Shown piece by piece: positions 38,135-48,762 of a DNA stretch of 64,000 nucleotides. Where the stretch lies: assembly GCF_001425825.1 (NCBI RefSeq), contig NZ_LMDM01000015.1, forward strand, positions 119,117 to 183,116, read 5' to 3'. A model generated the notes under the pieces. It did no database searches. It was given only the letters and a program-made list of their open reading frames with translations, and was not told the origin of the DNA. The translations under genes were made by a program, and so were the position numbers. Each line of letters starts with the position of its first letter. Position 1 is the first letter of the stretch. This DNA comes from Rhizobacter sp. Root1238 (GTDB lineage: Bacteria > Pseudomonadota > Gammaproteobacteria > Burkholderiales > Burkholderiaceae_C).

Positions 38135-38644
38135 ATGTTCACCGCCATCCTTCACCACACGCCGTCCTGGGTCTGGTTGCTGCTCGCCGGCCTCGTCGTC
38201 CTGGGCTGGTCGCAGTCGCGCGACCGCCTGCTGACGCTGCAACGCGCGACGCTGCTGCCGCTGGCGATGGTCGGGCTGTCGCTGTACGGGCTCGGCTCGG
38301 CCTTCGGCTGGACCGCCGAGCCGCTGACCGCCTGGCTGGCCGGCGCGGCTGCCGCGCTGGCCACGGTCCATGCCGCCGGGGGCTGGCGCGGCATCGAATG
38401 GCAGGCGGCGGCGCGGCGCGTGTTCGTGCCGGGCAGCTGGGCGCCGATGGTCGCGATCCTCGGGGTCTTCTGCGTCAAGTTCGCGGTGGGCGTCATGCTG
38501 GCGATGCAGCCGGCGCTGCGCACGCAGGCGACGTTCATCGGCGCGGTCGCCCTGCTCTACGGCGGCTTCAGCGGGCTGTTCTTCAGCCGCGGCATCGCGA
38601 GCTGGCAGGCCGGCCGCCATGCGCTGCGGGCGAGCCGCGCCTGA
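38135..38644 (+). CDS. Hypothetical multi-pass membrane protein (DUF6622-like)
   Basis: 169-residue integral membrane protein with about five hydrophobic helices: WVWLLLAGLVVLGW, TLLPLAMVGLSLYGLG, LTAWLAGAAAALATVHAAGG, MVAILGVFCVKFAVGVMLAM and FIGAVALLYGGFSGLFFS. The ATG at 38135 has AGGAAAC upstream. The stop overlaps the ATG of the sensor kinase (TGATG), so it is cotranscribed with the two-component pair and could modulate it. No function is known. Confidence 0.75.
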   Translation: MFTAILHHTPSWVWLLLAGLVVLGWSQSRDRLLTLQRATLLPLAMVGLSLYGLGSAFGWTAEPLTAWLAGAAAALATVHAAGGWRGIEWQAAARRVFVPGSWAPMVAILGVFCVKFAVGVMLAMQPALRTQATFIGAVALLYGGFSGLFFSRGIASWQAGRHALRASRA

Positions 38645-39744
38645 TGCCCGTGCCCACCGACCTGCCCCACAATCCCGCGATGCCTGACGCCGCGCCTGTC
38701 CACGAGTCCTTCACTGCCGGCGGCTTCGCCCGCCACGGGCTGATCGTGCTGGGCTTCAACACCTTCATCGGCATCGCGCTGGCGATCGGACGCGGCGGCG
38801 ACTGGCGCATCCAGATGGTCTACGCGCAGTGCATCGGCCTGAGCATCTGGGCGCTGATGGATTTCGGCCGGATGGCTTTCCATCCCGATCCCGAGACCGG
38901 CTGGCCCAGGGGCTGGCGGCGTGCCGTGCTGCAACTGGGGGCGGTGCTCGGCGGCTACCTGCTCGGCAGCACGCTGGGCGACGCGCTGTTCGGCCGGCCG
39001 CTGCTCGACATGTGGCGCGGCTCGCCGCGCATGCTGCTGAGCTACCTGCTGATGTGCCTGGCGGTCAGCGCCGGCATCTCGTTCTACTTCCATGCCCGCA
39101 ACCAGGACCAGTTGCGCCTGCGCCAGCTCGCCGCCGCCCAGCGCGACATCGCCGAGCACCGGCTGAAGCTGCTCGAATCGCAGCTCGAGCCGCACATGCT
39201 GTTCAACACGCTGGCCAACCTGCGCGTGCTGATCGCGCTCGACCCGCCGCGCGCGCAGCAGATGCTCGACCAGCTGATCGCCTTCCTGCGGGCGACGCTG
39301 TCCGGTTCGCGGGCTGCGCTGCACCCGCTGTCGGCCGAATTCGCGCGCGTCGGCGACTACCTCGAGCTGATGAAGGTCCGCATGGGCGACCGGCTGCAGA
39401 CCGAACTCGACCTGCCCGCCGAACTGGGCACGCAGGCGGTGCCGCCGCTGCTGCTGCAGCCGCTGGTCGAGAACGCGATCAAGCACGGGCTGGAGCCGCA
39501 CGTCGACGGCGGCCGGCTGGTCGTCAGCGCGCGGCGCGACGGCGACGCGCTGGTCCTGAGCGTGCGCGACACCGGTGCCGGCCTGTCCGCGGCGCCGGCC
39601 GACGGCACGCATTTCGGGCTGTCGCAGGTGCGCCAGCGGCTGGCGACGCTGCATGGCGAGGCCGCGTCGCTGAGCCTGCAGGCCGCGACCGATGCCGACG
39701 GCGGCACGCTGGCCACCGTTCGACTGCCCTGGAGCCCGACCTGA
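38644..39744 (+). CDS. LytS/YehU-type sensor histidine kinase
   Basis: 366-residue membrane kinase. Four transmembrane helices occupy ~residues 30-150 without a large extracellular loop. The phosphoacceptor region LESQLEPHMLFNTLANL is the His_kinase (PF06580) motif with the His at ~182. The ATPase core shows LLLQPLVENAIKHGL (N box) and DTGAGLSAAP, GLSQVRQRLATL. It pairs with the following LytTR regulator, starting one base after (ATG overlap). The signal is unknown; related pairs sense nutrients or envelope state. Confidence 0.9.
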   Translation: MPVPTDLPHNPAMPDAAPVHESFTAGGFARHGLIVLGFNTFIGIALAIGRGGDWRIQMVYAQCIGLSIWALMDFGRMAFHPDPETGWPRGWRRAVLQLGAVLGGYLLGSTLGDALFGRPLLDMWRGSPRMLLSYLLMCLAVSAGISFYFHARNQDQLRLRQLAAAQRDIAEHRLKLLESQLEPHMLFNTLANLRVLIALDPPRAQQMLDQLIAFLRATLSGSRAALHPLSAEFARVGDYLELMKVRMGDRLQTELDLPAELGTQAVPPLLLQPLVENAIKHGLEPHVDGGRLVVSARRDGDALVLSVRDTGAGLSAAPADGTHFGLSQVRQRLATLHGEAASLSLQAATDADGGTLATVRLPWSPT

Positions 39745-40568
39745 TGAATGCCTCCGAAACGCCGGCCACCGCGCTGATCGCCGAAGACGAGCCGCTGCTC
39801 GCCGCCAACCTGAAAGCCGAGCTGCAGGCGCTGTGGCCCGGGTTGCAGGTCGTCGCGAGCGTCGCGCATGGCGAGGCCGCGGTGCAGCAGGCGCTGGCGT
39901 TGCGGCCGCAGCTGCTGTTCCTCGACATCCGGATGCCCGGCATGAGCGGGCTGGAGGCGGCGCAGGCCATCGCCGAAGACTGGCCGGACGACGGCTCGCC
40001 GCTGCCGGCGCTGGTGTTCGTGACGGCCTACGACGAGTACGCGCTGCAGGCCTTCGAGCAGGCCGCGGTCGACTATGTGCTGAAGCCGGTGCAACCGGCG
40101 CGCCTCGCGCAGACCTGCGCGCGGGTGCAGGCGGTCCTGAAGCAGCGCGCGTCGGCGGGCGGCGGCGCCATCGATGCCGCGCTCGGGCAGCTGCGACTGT
40201 TGCTCGGCAGCGGTGCGCCGGCGGCGCCCGCGCCGGCCGTGGCGCCGCTGACGGTGATCCAGGCCGCCGTCGGCAGCGCGATCCACCTGGTGCCGGTGGC
40301 CGAGGTGGTGTACTTCGAGGCGGCCGACAAGTACGTGCGGGTCGTCACGCTGGAGCGCGAGTACCTGGTGCGCATCTCGCTGCGCGAGCTGTTGCCGCAG
40401 ATCGACCTGCAGCGCTTCTGGCAGGTGCACCGCGGCACGGTGGTGCGGTCGGACGCCATTGCCACCGCGTTGCGCGACGAGGCCGGCAAGGTCACGCTGA
40501 CCCTGCGCGGCCACGCCGACCGGCTCGCGGTGAGCCGGCTCTACGCGAACCTCTTCAAGCCGATGTGA
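39744..40568 (+). CDS. LytTR-family response regulator
   Basis: 274-residue regulator. The receiver (residues ~10-130) keeps the acidic pair (AEDE), the phospho-Asp (LLFLDIRMPGMSGLEA) and the Lys (YVLKPVQP). A short Ala/Pro linker leads to the LytTR DNA-binding domain with VVYFEAADKYVRVVTLEREYLVR and FWQVHRGTVVR. It is the partner of the preceding kinase. Confidence 0.93.
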   Translation: MNASETPATALIAEDEPLLAANLKAELQALWPGLQVVASVAHGEAAVQQALALRPQLLFLDIRMPGMSGLEAAQAIAEDWPDDGSPLPALVFVTAYDEYALQAFEQAAVDYVLKPVQPARLAQTCARVQAVLKQRASAGGGAIDAALGQLRLLLGSGAPAAPAPAVAPLTVIQAAVGSAIHLVPVAEVVYFEAADKYVRVVTLEREYLVRISLRELLPQIDLQRFWQVHRGTVVRSDAIATALRDEAGKVTLTLRGHADRLAVSRLYANLFKPM

Positions 40569-41006
40569 TCAACGGCGGTGGCCGTCGTGGCCATCGCGGT
40601 AGCCTCCGTGACCGTCACGGTAGCCGTCGTGGTCGTGATGGTCGTGGTAGCCGCCGCGGCCCGGCACGATCACCGGCACCGGACGCCCCGCCGGGTAGCC
40701 GTGATAGCGATAGGCGGGATACGGACGGTAGACGACCGGGTACGGCCGATAGACCGGCCGTGGGCGGTAGACCACCACCGGTGCAGGCTGCACGTAGACG
40801 GGTGCCGGTTCGTAGTAGGCCGGCTGCACGTAGACCGGCTCGGCATAGACCGGCTGGCCATAGACCGGCCCGCTCGACACGACGGTGGTCACCGGCGGCA
40901 GGTTGACGCCGATCGACCATTGGACATTGGCGGCATGCGCGCCGGCGGTGGACAGCGCACCCAGCAGGGCCAGCGCAGCGATGAACGGGGTCTTGCGATT
41001 CAGCAT
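40569..41006 (-). CDS. Secreted Tyr/Pro/Val-repeat protein with His/Asp/Gly tail
   Basis: 145-residue exported protein. The signal peptide is cleaved near AHA-AN (residue 25). Residues ~48-110 are degenerate repeats of a YxxPVY type (VYGQPVYAEPVYVQP, VYRPYPVVYRPYP). The C-terminal ~35 residues are His/Asp/Gly-rich (DHHDHDGYRDGHGGYRDGH). Such tails bind divalent metals, and the repeats suggest a cell-surface or matrix role; both are inferences. The start at 41006 has AGGAG upstream. A perfect 22-bp palindrome lies in the leader. It ends one base after the convergent LytTR gene. Confidence 0.75.
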   Translation of the reverse strand: MLNRKTPFIAALALLGALSTAGAHAANVQWSIGVNLPPVTTVVSSGPVYGQPVYAEPVYVQPAYYEPAPVYVQPAPVVVYRPRPVYRPYPVVYRPYPAYRYHGYPAGRPVPVIVPGRGGYHDHHDHDGYRDGHGGYRDGHDGHRR

Positions 41007-41025
41007 CGTGAACTCCTTGTAATCC

Positions 41026-41047
41026 TGACGCTGCGATCGCAGCGTCA
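41026..41047. repeat. Perfect 22-bp palindrome in leader of secreted protein
   Basis: TGACGCTGCGA followed directly by its reverse complement, 20 bases before the ATG at 41006 and next to the ribosome-binding site. It could be an operator or an RNA hairpin controlling translation. Confidence 0.65.
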
Positions 41048-41147
41048 CGGGTCTACAACGTCACAACACCTGCCTTCGAAGACCGGTTTCCGTGTCGATT
41101 GGTAAGCCGCAGGTTTCTGGAAGGTTAAGTTGGCCGGCGTCGTGGGC

Positions 41148-41555
41148 TTACTGACGTGCGCGGTGCATCGCCAGTTCAAGCAAGGAGCGCAGGTCGCCGA
41201 GCTCGGTCAGCACCTCGAACGTGAAGCCGGCACGCCCGGGGCGGTCGCTCAGCAGCAGTTCGTCGAAGTAGGCCGGCAGATGGAGTGGCCGCTCCCACAG
41301 CGCGGCCAGCCGGTTGACGACGTGCGGATGGCGTTGCGCGGTCGTCAGCGGCTGGTAACGCGGTGGCAGCGACGCGAGCCATTCTTCGGCAATGCCGCTG
41401 AGTCCGCCGAGCTGCACCGCGCGTTTCGGCGGCGGCGGCCGGTGCTGCAGGCGGTGCGGCCCGTCCATCAGCGCCGAGGGTGCGGTGGCCATCCAGCCGG
41501 TCTGGCTGGGCGAGAAATCGAACCCGAAGTTCGACGAACGCGGCGGTCTGTTCAT
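41148..41555 (-). CDS. Hypothetical protein, 135 residues
   Basis: Soluble protein reading NFGFDFSPSQTGWMATAPSALMD, then EEWLASLPPRYQPLTTAQRHPHVVNRLAALWERP, then YFDELLLSDRPGRAGFTFEVLTELGDLRSLLELAM. The block of charged and aromatic residues looks like a conserved helical domain. No family is recognised. It is divergent from glnS; the region between holds a CRP-type site that could serve either gene. Confidence 0.6.
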   Translation of the reverse strand: MNRPPRSSNFGFDFSPSQTGWMATAPSALMDGPHRLQHRPPPPKRAVQLGGLSGIAEEWLASLPPRYQPLTTAQRHPHVVNRLAALWERPLHLPAYFDELLLSDRPGRAGFTFEVLTELGDLRSLLELAMHRARQ

Positions 41556-41644
41556 GGGGGCCGATTGTTCGACCGCAGCCCCAGCCTGAACAGCCCGCGG
41601 CGCCCCTTCGCTCGCGGGGGTGGATACAAATAGTCACATGCGAT

Positions 41645-41660
41645 CGTGAGAAAAATCACG
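41645..41660. promoter_or_regulatory. CRP/FNR-type operator candidate upstream of glnS
   Basis: CGTGA, six bases, TCACG, identical arms to the site upstream of acnA. A -10-like TACAAT lies at 41698-41703, putting the site centre near -57, a position used for CRP class I activation. It could also act on the divergent gene at 41148. Confidence 0.5.
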
Positions 41661-41762
41661 GCCCAGCAATCGGCACAGCGCATCGAGGGGCGCGAACTAC
41701 AATGAATTCACGTTTCGCAGCCCTGCGCAACCTCTCCAACTCCTTGATTCCAAGCGCATTTC

Positions 41763-43580
<1,818 letters not shown>

Positions 43581-43587
43581 ACATCCG

Positions 43588-43677
43588 TTCGCGTTGAGCC
43601 TGTCGAAACGCTCGTGCCAGGGGCAGGGCTTCGACAGGCCCAGCCAAGCCCTTCGACAAGCTCAGGGCGAACGGGAT
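43588..43677. repeat. REP-like palindromic element
   Basis: Inverted partial copies of the same repeat as at 7120-7231: TTCGCGTTGAGCCTGTCGAAACG at the left, AGGGCTTCGACAGGCCCAG in the middle, and CCCTTCGACAAGCTCAGGGCGAACGG at the right. It lies between the convergent glnS and M48 protease genes and likely ends transcripts of both. Confidence 0.75.
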
Positions 43678-43682
43678 TCTTT

Positions 43683-45155
43683 TCACTCGACGACCTTGAC
43701 CCGCTGCCCCACCGCAGGGTCCTTGCCGCCGCCGTAGACGCCGTTGATCAGCTTCAGCTGGGCCTCGGCCTGCGGCAGCGGCGACTGCTTCGCCAGCTCG
43801 GCGAATCCGCCGCGCGGGAACGGCACCGACTTCAGCGTCCACGGCTTCGCGGCGGCACGGTCGGCCGCGGACAGCGCGCGGAACGAAGCCTCGGCCTCCT
43901 TCAACCCGGCCGCGTTGCGCTGCAGCGCGGCGGCATCCTTCGACGCCTGCAGCAGCACGAAGTGGTTGTTCTGCGGACCGTCCACCACCGTCGCGACGAC
44001 CGCGCGCGCCTGGCCCTGCTTCGTCGTCGCGGTGCCGGTGAAGCGGCTCGCCTTCAGGCCGTTCAGTTCGATCTTGTCGAACCGGCCCTGCGTCGGCTTG
44101 AACACGCTGCGCACGATCTCCTCGTGCGTGCTGCCGGCCTTGGCCGGCGCCAGCATCACCACCAGCCCGGCATCGCCCGCCGCATTGACCAGCGTGATGT
44201 CTTCGGCCGAGTTCTGCACCTTCCAGCCCTCGGGCGCCTTCAGCGCGATGCCCAGTGGCTCGTGGTAGAAGCTGCGCCCGCGCGTCACGCCCTGCGCGCG
44301 GCTCTCGCCGAACGCCATCCCGGCGATCGCCTGCAGGTAGCGGTCGCGGCCTTCGTCGGCATAGGAAGCGTCCTTCGCGTAGGTGTCGGCAATCGCCGTG
44401 ATGTCGCGCAGTCGCTGGTCGTTGCTCGGGTGGGACGCCAGCCAGTCGTTGCCGCCCGACGCGCTGCGACCCTCGGCCTTCGCGGTGTCGGCCGCGAACT
44501 GCTCCTGCCGTTTCAGCACCTGGATCACCTCGACCATGTTCTTCGGGTCGTAGTGGTTGCGCACCAGGTACTCGGCGCCGAGCTGGTCGGCCTGCAATTC
44601 CTGGTCGCGGCTGTACGACGCTATGTAGCCGGCCGCAACGCTCTGCGACACCTGGCTGGCCACGTCGCCGATGCCCAGCACCGCGCCGAGCACCGTGGCC
44701 GCGACCACGCCGATGCCGGCGGTCTGCTGGCGTGTCGCACGCTGCGCGCCGTGGCGCGCGGTGACGTGGCCGATCTCGTGGCCCATCACGCCGGCCAGGT
44801 CGGCTTCGCTCTCCATGTAGGCCATGATGCCGCGCGTCACGTAGACATACCCGCCCGGCAGCGCGAACGCGTTGACCTCGGGGCTGTCGAGCACGGTGAA
44901 GGTCCATTGCAACTGCGCCCGGTGCGACTGCTTCGCCAGGCGCTGGCCGAGGTCGTTCACATAGGCCTGTACCGCCGCGTTGTCGAGCACCGCGTATTCC
45001 TTCAGCACCTCCTGGTGGGCCTTCTTGCCTTCGGCGATCTCGGTCGGCTCGTCCATCACCGAGCGCTCGCTGCGGCCCGTCACCGGGTTGACGACGGAGG
45101 CGCAGGCGCCCAGCAGCGACGCGGCCAGCAACAAGGGGATCAGCAGACGACGCAT
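43683..45155 (-). CDS. M48-family metalloprotease, putative lipoprotein (BepA/YfgC-like)
   Basis: 490-residue exported zinc protease. The signal peptide has a lipobox LLGAC near residue 18. The zinc site is GHEIGHVTARHG with the third ligand in the downstream ELQADQLGAEYL. A C-terminal ~150-residue extension follows (GWKVQNSAEDITLVNAAGDAGLVV), as in M48 lipoproteins of Burkholderiales. Related proteins act in outer-membrane protein quality control. The start at 45155 is taken from the signal peptide. Confidence 0.9.
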   Translation of the reverse strand: MRRLLIPLLLAASLLGACASVVNPVTGRSERSVMDEPTEIAEGKKAHQEVLKEYAVLDNAAVQAYVNDLGQRLAKQSHRAQLQWTFTVLDSPEVNAFALPGGYVYVTRGIMAYMESEADLAGVMGHEIGHVTARHGAQRATRQQTAGIGVVAATVLGAVLGIGDVASQVSQSVAAGYIASYSRDQELQADQLGAEYLVRNHYDPKNMVEVIQVLKRQEQFAADTAKAEGRSASGGNDWLASHPSNDQRLRDITAIADTYAKDASYADEGRDRYLQAIAGMAFGESRAQGVTRGRSFYHEPLGIALKAPEGWKVQNSAEDITLVNAAGDAGLVVMLAPAKAGSTHEEIVRSVFKPTQGRFDKIELNGLKASRFTGTATTKQGQARAVVATVVDGPQNNHFVLLQASKDAAALQRNAAGLKEAEASFRALSAADRAAAKPWTLKSVPFPRGGFAELAKQSPLPQAEAQLKLINGVYGGGKDPAVGQRVKVVE

Positions 45156-45272
45156 GGCAGAGACCTTTCCGGAAGTGCGGCCGGATGGTAGCCGCTGGGC
45201 GGCGTCGTCCCCACGCTTGCAGGGCCGCGGGCGGTGGCGTACTGTCACGGACCAGTCTCCAGGAGTCTCACC

Positions 45273-45770
45273 ATGCGCTTCGGATCGATCATCGGGTGGG
45301 CCGCCTTCGCGGCGTGCGTTGCAGGGCCGGCCGCCGCGGCGGGCTCGGCCGACGTGCAGTTCAAGCAGCCGGAACGTTTCGTCGATGCCGGTGAAACGCC
45401 CCACGAACGCGACATCAACCTGCGCCTGCTGGCCGACCAGTTGCAGTCGCTCGCGGCGCAGCACCTGCCGGCCGGCCAGTCGCTGCAGGTCGAGGTGCTC
45501 GACGTCGACCTCGCCGGCTACCTGCGGCACACCCGGCGCGGTGATTTGCGGGTGGTGCGCGACGACCACGACAGCGCGCGCATCTGGCTGCACTACGCGC
45601 TGGTGTCCGATGGGCGCACGCTGCGCTCGGGCGACGTCGCCCTCAGCGACCTGTCCTCGCGCAAGGCCCCGGGGTTCGGCACCGATCGCAGCGCGCTCGG
45701 TCGCGAGAAGGCCTTGCTGGCGAACTGGTTCACCCAGGAATTCGGCGCGGCGCGGGCCGCCGCGAACTGA
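45273..45770 (+). CDS. DUF3016 domain exported protein
   Basis: 165-residue protein with signal peptide (cleavage near AAA-GS). The mature part VQFKQPERFVDAGETPHERD, then QSLQVEVLDVDLAGYL and DHDSARIWLHYALV, fits DUF3016, a periplasmic family of unknown role. The ATG at 45273 has AGGAG upstream. It is transcribed divergently from the M48 protease gene. Confidence 0.8.
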   Translation: MRFGSIIGWAAFAACVAGPAAAAGSADVQFKQPERFVDAGETPHERDINLRLLADQLQSLAAQHLPAGQSLQVEVLDVDLAGYLRHTRRGDLRVVRDDHDSARIWLHYALVSDGRTLRSGDVALSDLSSRKAPGFGTDRSALGREKALLANWFTQEFGAARAAAN

Positions 45771-45791
45771 CCCGCAGCAGGCCGGCAGAGC

Positions 45792-47006
45792 TTACAGCCG
45801 CGGCTGCGTGGTCGGCCAGTCGTCGTGGCGGTCGGACTGGCCATCGCCGGCCACCAGCGTGTTGCCCATGCCGAGCAGTTCGCGGGCCTGCTGCAGGCTG
45901 ATCAGCTCGTCGCGCGACATCCGCGCATGGCTGCGGTGGCGCTCGATCTCCCACACCAGCTCGATCAGGTGGCGCTGGGTCTGCGCCGAGCGCACCTTGC
46001 CGTGCGTCAGCGCGGCGAACAGCGGCGCATCGATGCGCAAGGTGTCGATCAGCAGTTCGCGCACCTGGGCGATCAGCTGCTGTTCGGACGACGGCCTCTC
46101 GATCCGCGGCGTCATCGGTGGCAGGTCTTGGGCCGGCTTGGCGCGCCCGCGACCCAGCGCCTTGTTCAGCACCGCCGTCATGCCACCGGCCGCGGCGCGG
46201 GCACCTGACTTCCGGGACGGCTTCGACGCCGCGACCAGGGCTGGCTCGGGCGGAGACCACACCGCTTCGCGAGGCTCTTGCGACAGCGGGATCGTGTCGG
46301 ACCATGCCACCACGTCCACCAGCTGCACCTCGTGCGCCGGCTCGGGCTCGGGAGGACGGCGTGCCAGCGGCTGCGCCGGCTGAAGCGCCATCGGCTCGTC
46401 GACCGCGGCGTGCGGCGATGGCGGCGCCACCGGTTGCGGCGGCAGCATCGAGGTGGTCGACAGGCGGGCGGGATCGATCGGCGCGACGTCGGTGTGCTCG
46501 TCGAGGGCGAGCGGCGCGATCTCGGCAGCGGCCTCGGGCGCGATCCACATCGCCGGTGCGGCAGGCTCGCGTGCCACGGGCTGAAGCACCTGCGGCGTCG
46601 GCACGTCGAGCGCGACGCTGGTGAGCGTCGGGGCGTCGAGCGCGCCCGAGCCGCTGTCGATCGCCTCCGCCGCTTCCGGTTCCGGTTCGTCGGGCAGCTC
46701 GACCAGGCCGAGCCGCACCAGTTCCTCGAAATGCCCGGTCTGCGCGCCGGCCTGGTGGGCCAGGCTCAGCACCTCGGCCAGCGTGCGGCGGCCGTCCACC
46801 AGGAACAGCACCGTGCGGTGCCGCTGACCGAGCCGCTGCGTGCGGGTGCGCAGCTCGTCATGGCCGCGCGAGGTCTTGGTGGGAACGGTGGGCACGGGCA
46901 TCTGGATCACGGGGTCGAAGGCACCATTGTGGCGCGAGATCTGGTAACCGTCAGTGGTCACTTCGCTCGCTCGCACAAGCGGGTTGAAGGCCGCATCGGG
47001 CGGCAC
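45792..47006 (-). CDS. Hypothetical protein with central Pro/Ala-rich linker
   Basis: 404 residues, start GTG at 47006 with a purine-rich stretch upstream; an internal ATG at 46901 is an alternative start. Residues ~50-100 look like a small helical domain (RTVLFLVDGRRTLAEVLSLAH, FEELVRLGLVELPDE) reminiscent of the winged-helix part of regulatory proteins. The middle (~110-290) is a Pro/Ala/Glu-rich, probably disordered linker. The C-terminus ~310-390 is helical (EQQLIAQVRELLIDTLRID, RHLIELVWEIERHRSHARM). No known family; a signalling or scaffold role is only a guess. Confidence 0.65.
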   Translation of the reverse strand: MPPDAAFNPLVRASEVTTDGYQISRHNGAFDPVIQMPVPTVPTKTSRGHDELRTRTQRLGQRHRTVLFLVDGRRTLAEVLSLAHQAGAQTGHFEELVRLGLVELPDEPEPEAAEAIDSGSGALDAPTLTSVALDVPTPQVLQPVAREPAAPAMWIAPEAAAEIAPLALDEHTDVAPIDPARLSTTSMLPPQPVAPPSPHAAVDEPMALQPAQPLARRPPEPEPAHEVQLVDVVAWSDTIPLSQEPREAVWSPPEPALVAASKPSRKSGARAAAGGMTAVLNKALGRGRAKPAQDLPPMTPRIERPSSEQQLIAQVRELLIDTLRIDAPLFAALTHGKVRSAQTQRHLIELVWEIERHRSHARMSRDELISLQQARELLGMGNTLVAGDGQSDRHDDWPTTQPRL

Positions 47007-47106
47007 TCGTCCCTGTCATCGGCCCCCCGGCGCCGGCCTGTAGGGCCAGGCGGCGCCGGTACACACCCGGTTTCAATCGGCACGTTTCGGCGCGTGCCTC
47101 GGAAGC

Positions 47107-47331
47107 TCAGAAACGGCTGCGCGCCTTGCGCTTGTCGAGTTCGAGCAGCTGGTTCTTGATCAGCGACTGCAGCACGCGCAGGTTCGCCTCGGTCAGGCTG
47201 ATCACGCTGGAGGGGTCGTCGTCGTGGTTGGTCACCGTCTGCACCAGTGCATCGACCTTCAGGTGCACCATGCCGTGAATGTCGTGGGACATGGATCTCA
47301 CGCGCTGGATTTCGATGTTGTGGGTCTTCAT
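47107..47331 (-). CDS. Hypothetical small protein, 74 residues
   Basis: The open frame starts at ATG 47331 with GGAGAG upstream. The product MKTHNIEIQRVRSMSHDIHG then LVQTVTNHDDDPSSVISLTEANLRVLQSLIKNQLLELDKRKARSRF is mostly helical and acidic in the middle, basic at the end. It does not match a family I recognise. The gene lies just upstream of, and divergent from, the YHYH-protein gene. Confidence 0.6.
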   Translation of the reverse strand: MKTHNIEIQRVRSMSHDIHGMVHLKVDALVQTVTNHDDDPSSVISLTEANLRVLQSLIKNQLLELDKRKARSRF

Positions 47332-47521
47332 GAACGCTCTCCGCAGGCCCGCTTGCCGGGCCGAGGGCGGCAGCGTACCGCAGGCAAGGCGCAAGCCGCG
47401 GGGCGTGGCTACAAAGATGCAGAAACTGTGCAGACAACCCGCTGCGTTGCTCCACAAAGGATCTCTACCGTCCAGGGTGCGTTTCATCCGACGTTCCTGC
47501 AACCGTTCTCTGGAGCCCCCC

Positions 47522-48739
47522 GTGACCCAAACCCCCTCGCGCGCAGTTCAACTCATCCGATCGCTGATGCAGATCGGTCCGCTGCTGATGGTCGCCGCGT
47601 GCGGCGGCAACGGTTCGTCGTCCAGCGTGACGGCCCCCGGCTCGCCGACGCTGAATTCGGCAACGGCCGGCGACCGCCAGGCGGTGTTGACGTTCACGGC
47701 ATCGACCAGCGGCGGGGCCGCGACGACCTACAACGGCGACTGCACGGCCACCGGGGTCACGACTCGGTCGGTCACGGGCTCCAGCAGCCCGATCACCGTG
47801 ACCGGGATGACGAACGGGACCACGTACACCTGCGGGGTGACAGCGGTCAATTCGGCCGGGTCGGCGTCGTCGGCGAGCAAGAGCGTGACGCCGGTGGCGG
47901 CGTCTTCGGGCGGATCGAGCGGCGGATCGACTTCGGAGCTGGACACGACCAAATTGCCCCTGGGCGACTACCTCATGACGACAACGACGCCGCAGGTCGG
48001 GTACCTGTATCTCTGCAGCTCAAACGCTGGCAAGTTTCAGAAGGGCGATGCAGGTCCCTGGTTCAACGGCACCAACAGCGGATCGACCACCACCGCCACC
48101 ACCTGGGATCTGACCAAGAAGCTCTACGTCGCAGTCACCAAGGCGGCCACAGGAACGTTGAGTTCCACCTTCTCCGTCAGCTGGCCAAGCATCGGCGGCA
48201 ACGGCCTGCCCGGCCACAACACCGGTGACTTCCCCATCACCGACACCACCCTCAAGCAATACGATGGCAACCCCAATTCGATCAAATCGAAGACCATCGC
48301 CTGGGGCTTGCCGAGCACGCCGACCTACCACGACACACCAAGCTGCGTGGGCTACGGCGCGATCGGTGTGTTCCTGACCGGCGCACGGCTCTTTGCCGCA
48401 ACAGACGCCGTGTCGCGAGACGCTCGTGCGTGGGAGATCACCGATGCCTGCGGCGGGCATCCCTCGACGGACGCGTACCACTACCACAGCCTCCCGGCCT
48501 GCGGCCTCACCGCGGATGTGGCGGGCCAGCACTCGGCGCTGGTCGGCTATGCCAGCGACGGTTTCGGCATCTACGGCAATCTTGGTGAGGGCGGCACGGC
48601 ACTGAAGAGTTCCGACCTGGACAAGTGTCATGGCCACATCCACGCCGGAGCGCCATCGTCGGAGTACCACTACCACACGACCGACGACTTCCCCTACACC
48701 GTCGGGTGCTTCCGCGGCACGGCTGCCACGACGGACTGA
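47522..48739 (+). CDS. YHYH-domain lipoprotein with Fn3-like N-terminal domain
   Basis: 405 residues from the GTG at 47522, with GGAG six bases upstream. The signal ends in lipobox VAAC (Cys 27). Residues ~37-125 resemble a fibronectin type III domain. A Gly/Ser linker (SSGGSSGGS) leads to a YHYH domain (~150-405) with the name motifs DAYHYHSLP and SEYHYHTTD, a conserved CHGH in DKCHGHIHAG, and several Cys. YHYH proteins are secreted and of unknown function; the His-rich motifs suggest metal binding. The next gene, 23 bases on, encodes an SCO-family copper protein. Confidence 0.85.
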   Translation: MTQTPSRAVQLIRSLMQIGPLLMVAACGGNGSSSSVTAPGSPTLNSATAGDRQAVLTFTASTSGGAATTYNGDCTATGVTTRSVTGSSSPITVTGMTNGTTYTCGVTAVNSAGSASSASKSVTPVAASSGGSSGGSTSELDTTKLPLGDYLMTTTTPQVGYLYLCSSNAGKFQKGDAGPWFNGTNSGSTTTATTWDLTKKLYVAVTKAATGTLSSTFSVSWPSIGGNGLPGHNTGDFPITDTTLKQYDGNPNSIKSKTIAWGLPSTPTYHDTPSCVGYGAIGVFLTGARLFAATDAVSRDARAWEITDACGGHPSTDAYHYHSLPACGLTADVAGQHSALVGYASDGFGIYGNLGEGGTALKSSDLDKCHGHIHAGAPSSEYHYHTTDDFPYTVGCFRGTAATTD

Positions 48740-48762
48740 GCGGCAAGCCCAGGCCGTAGACC

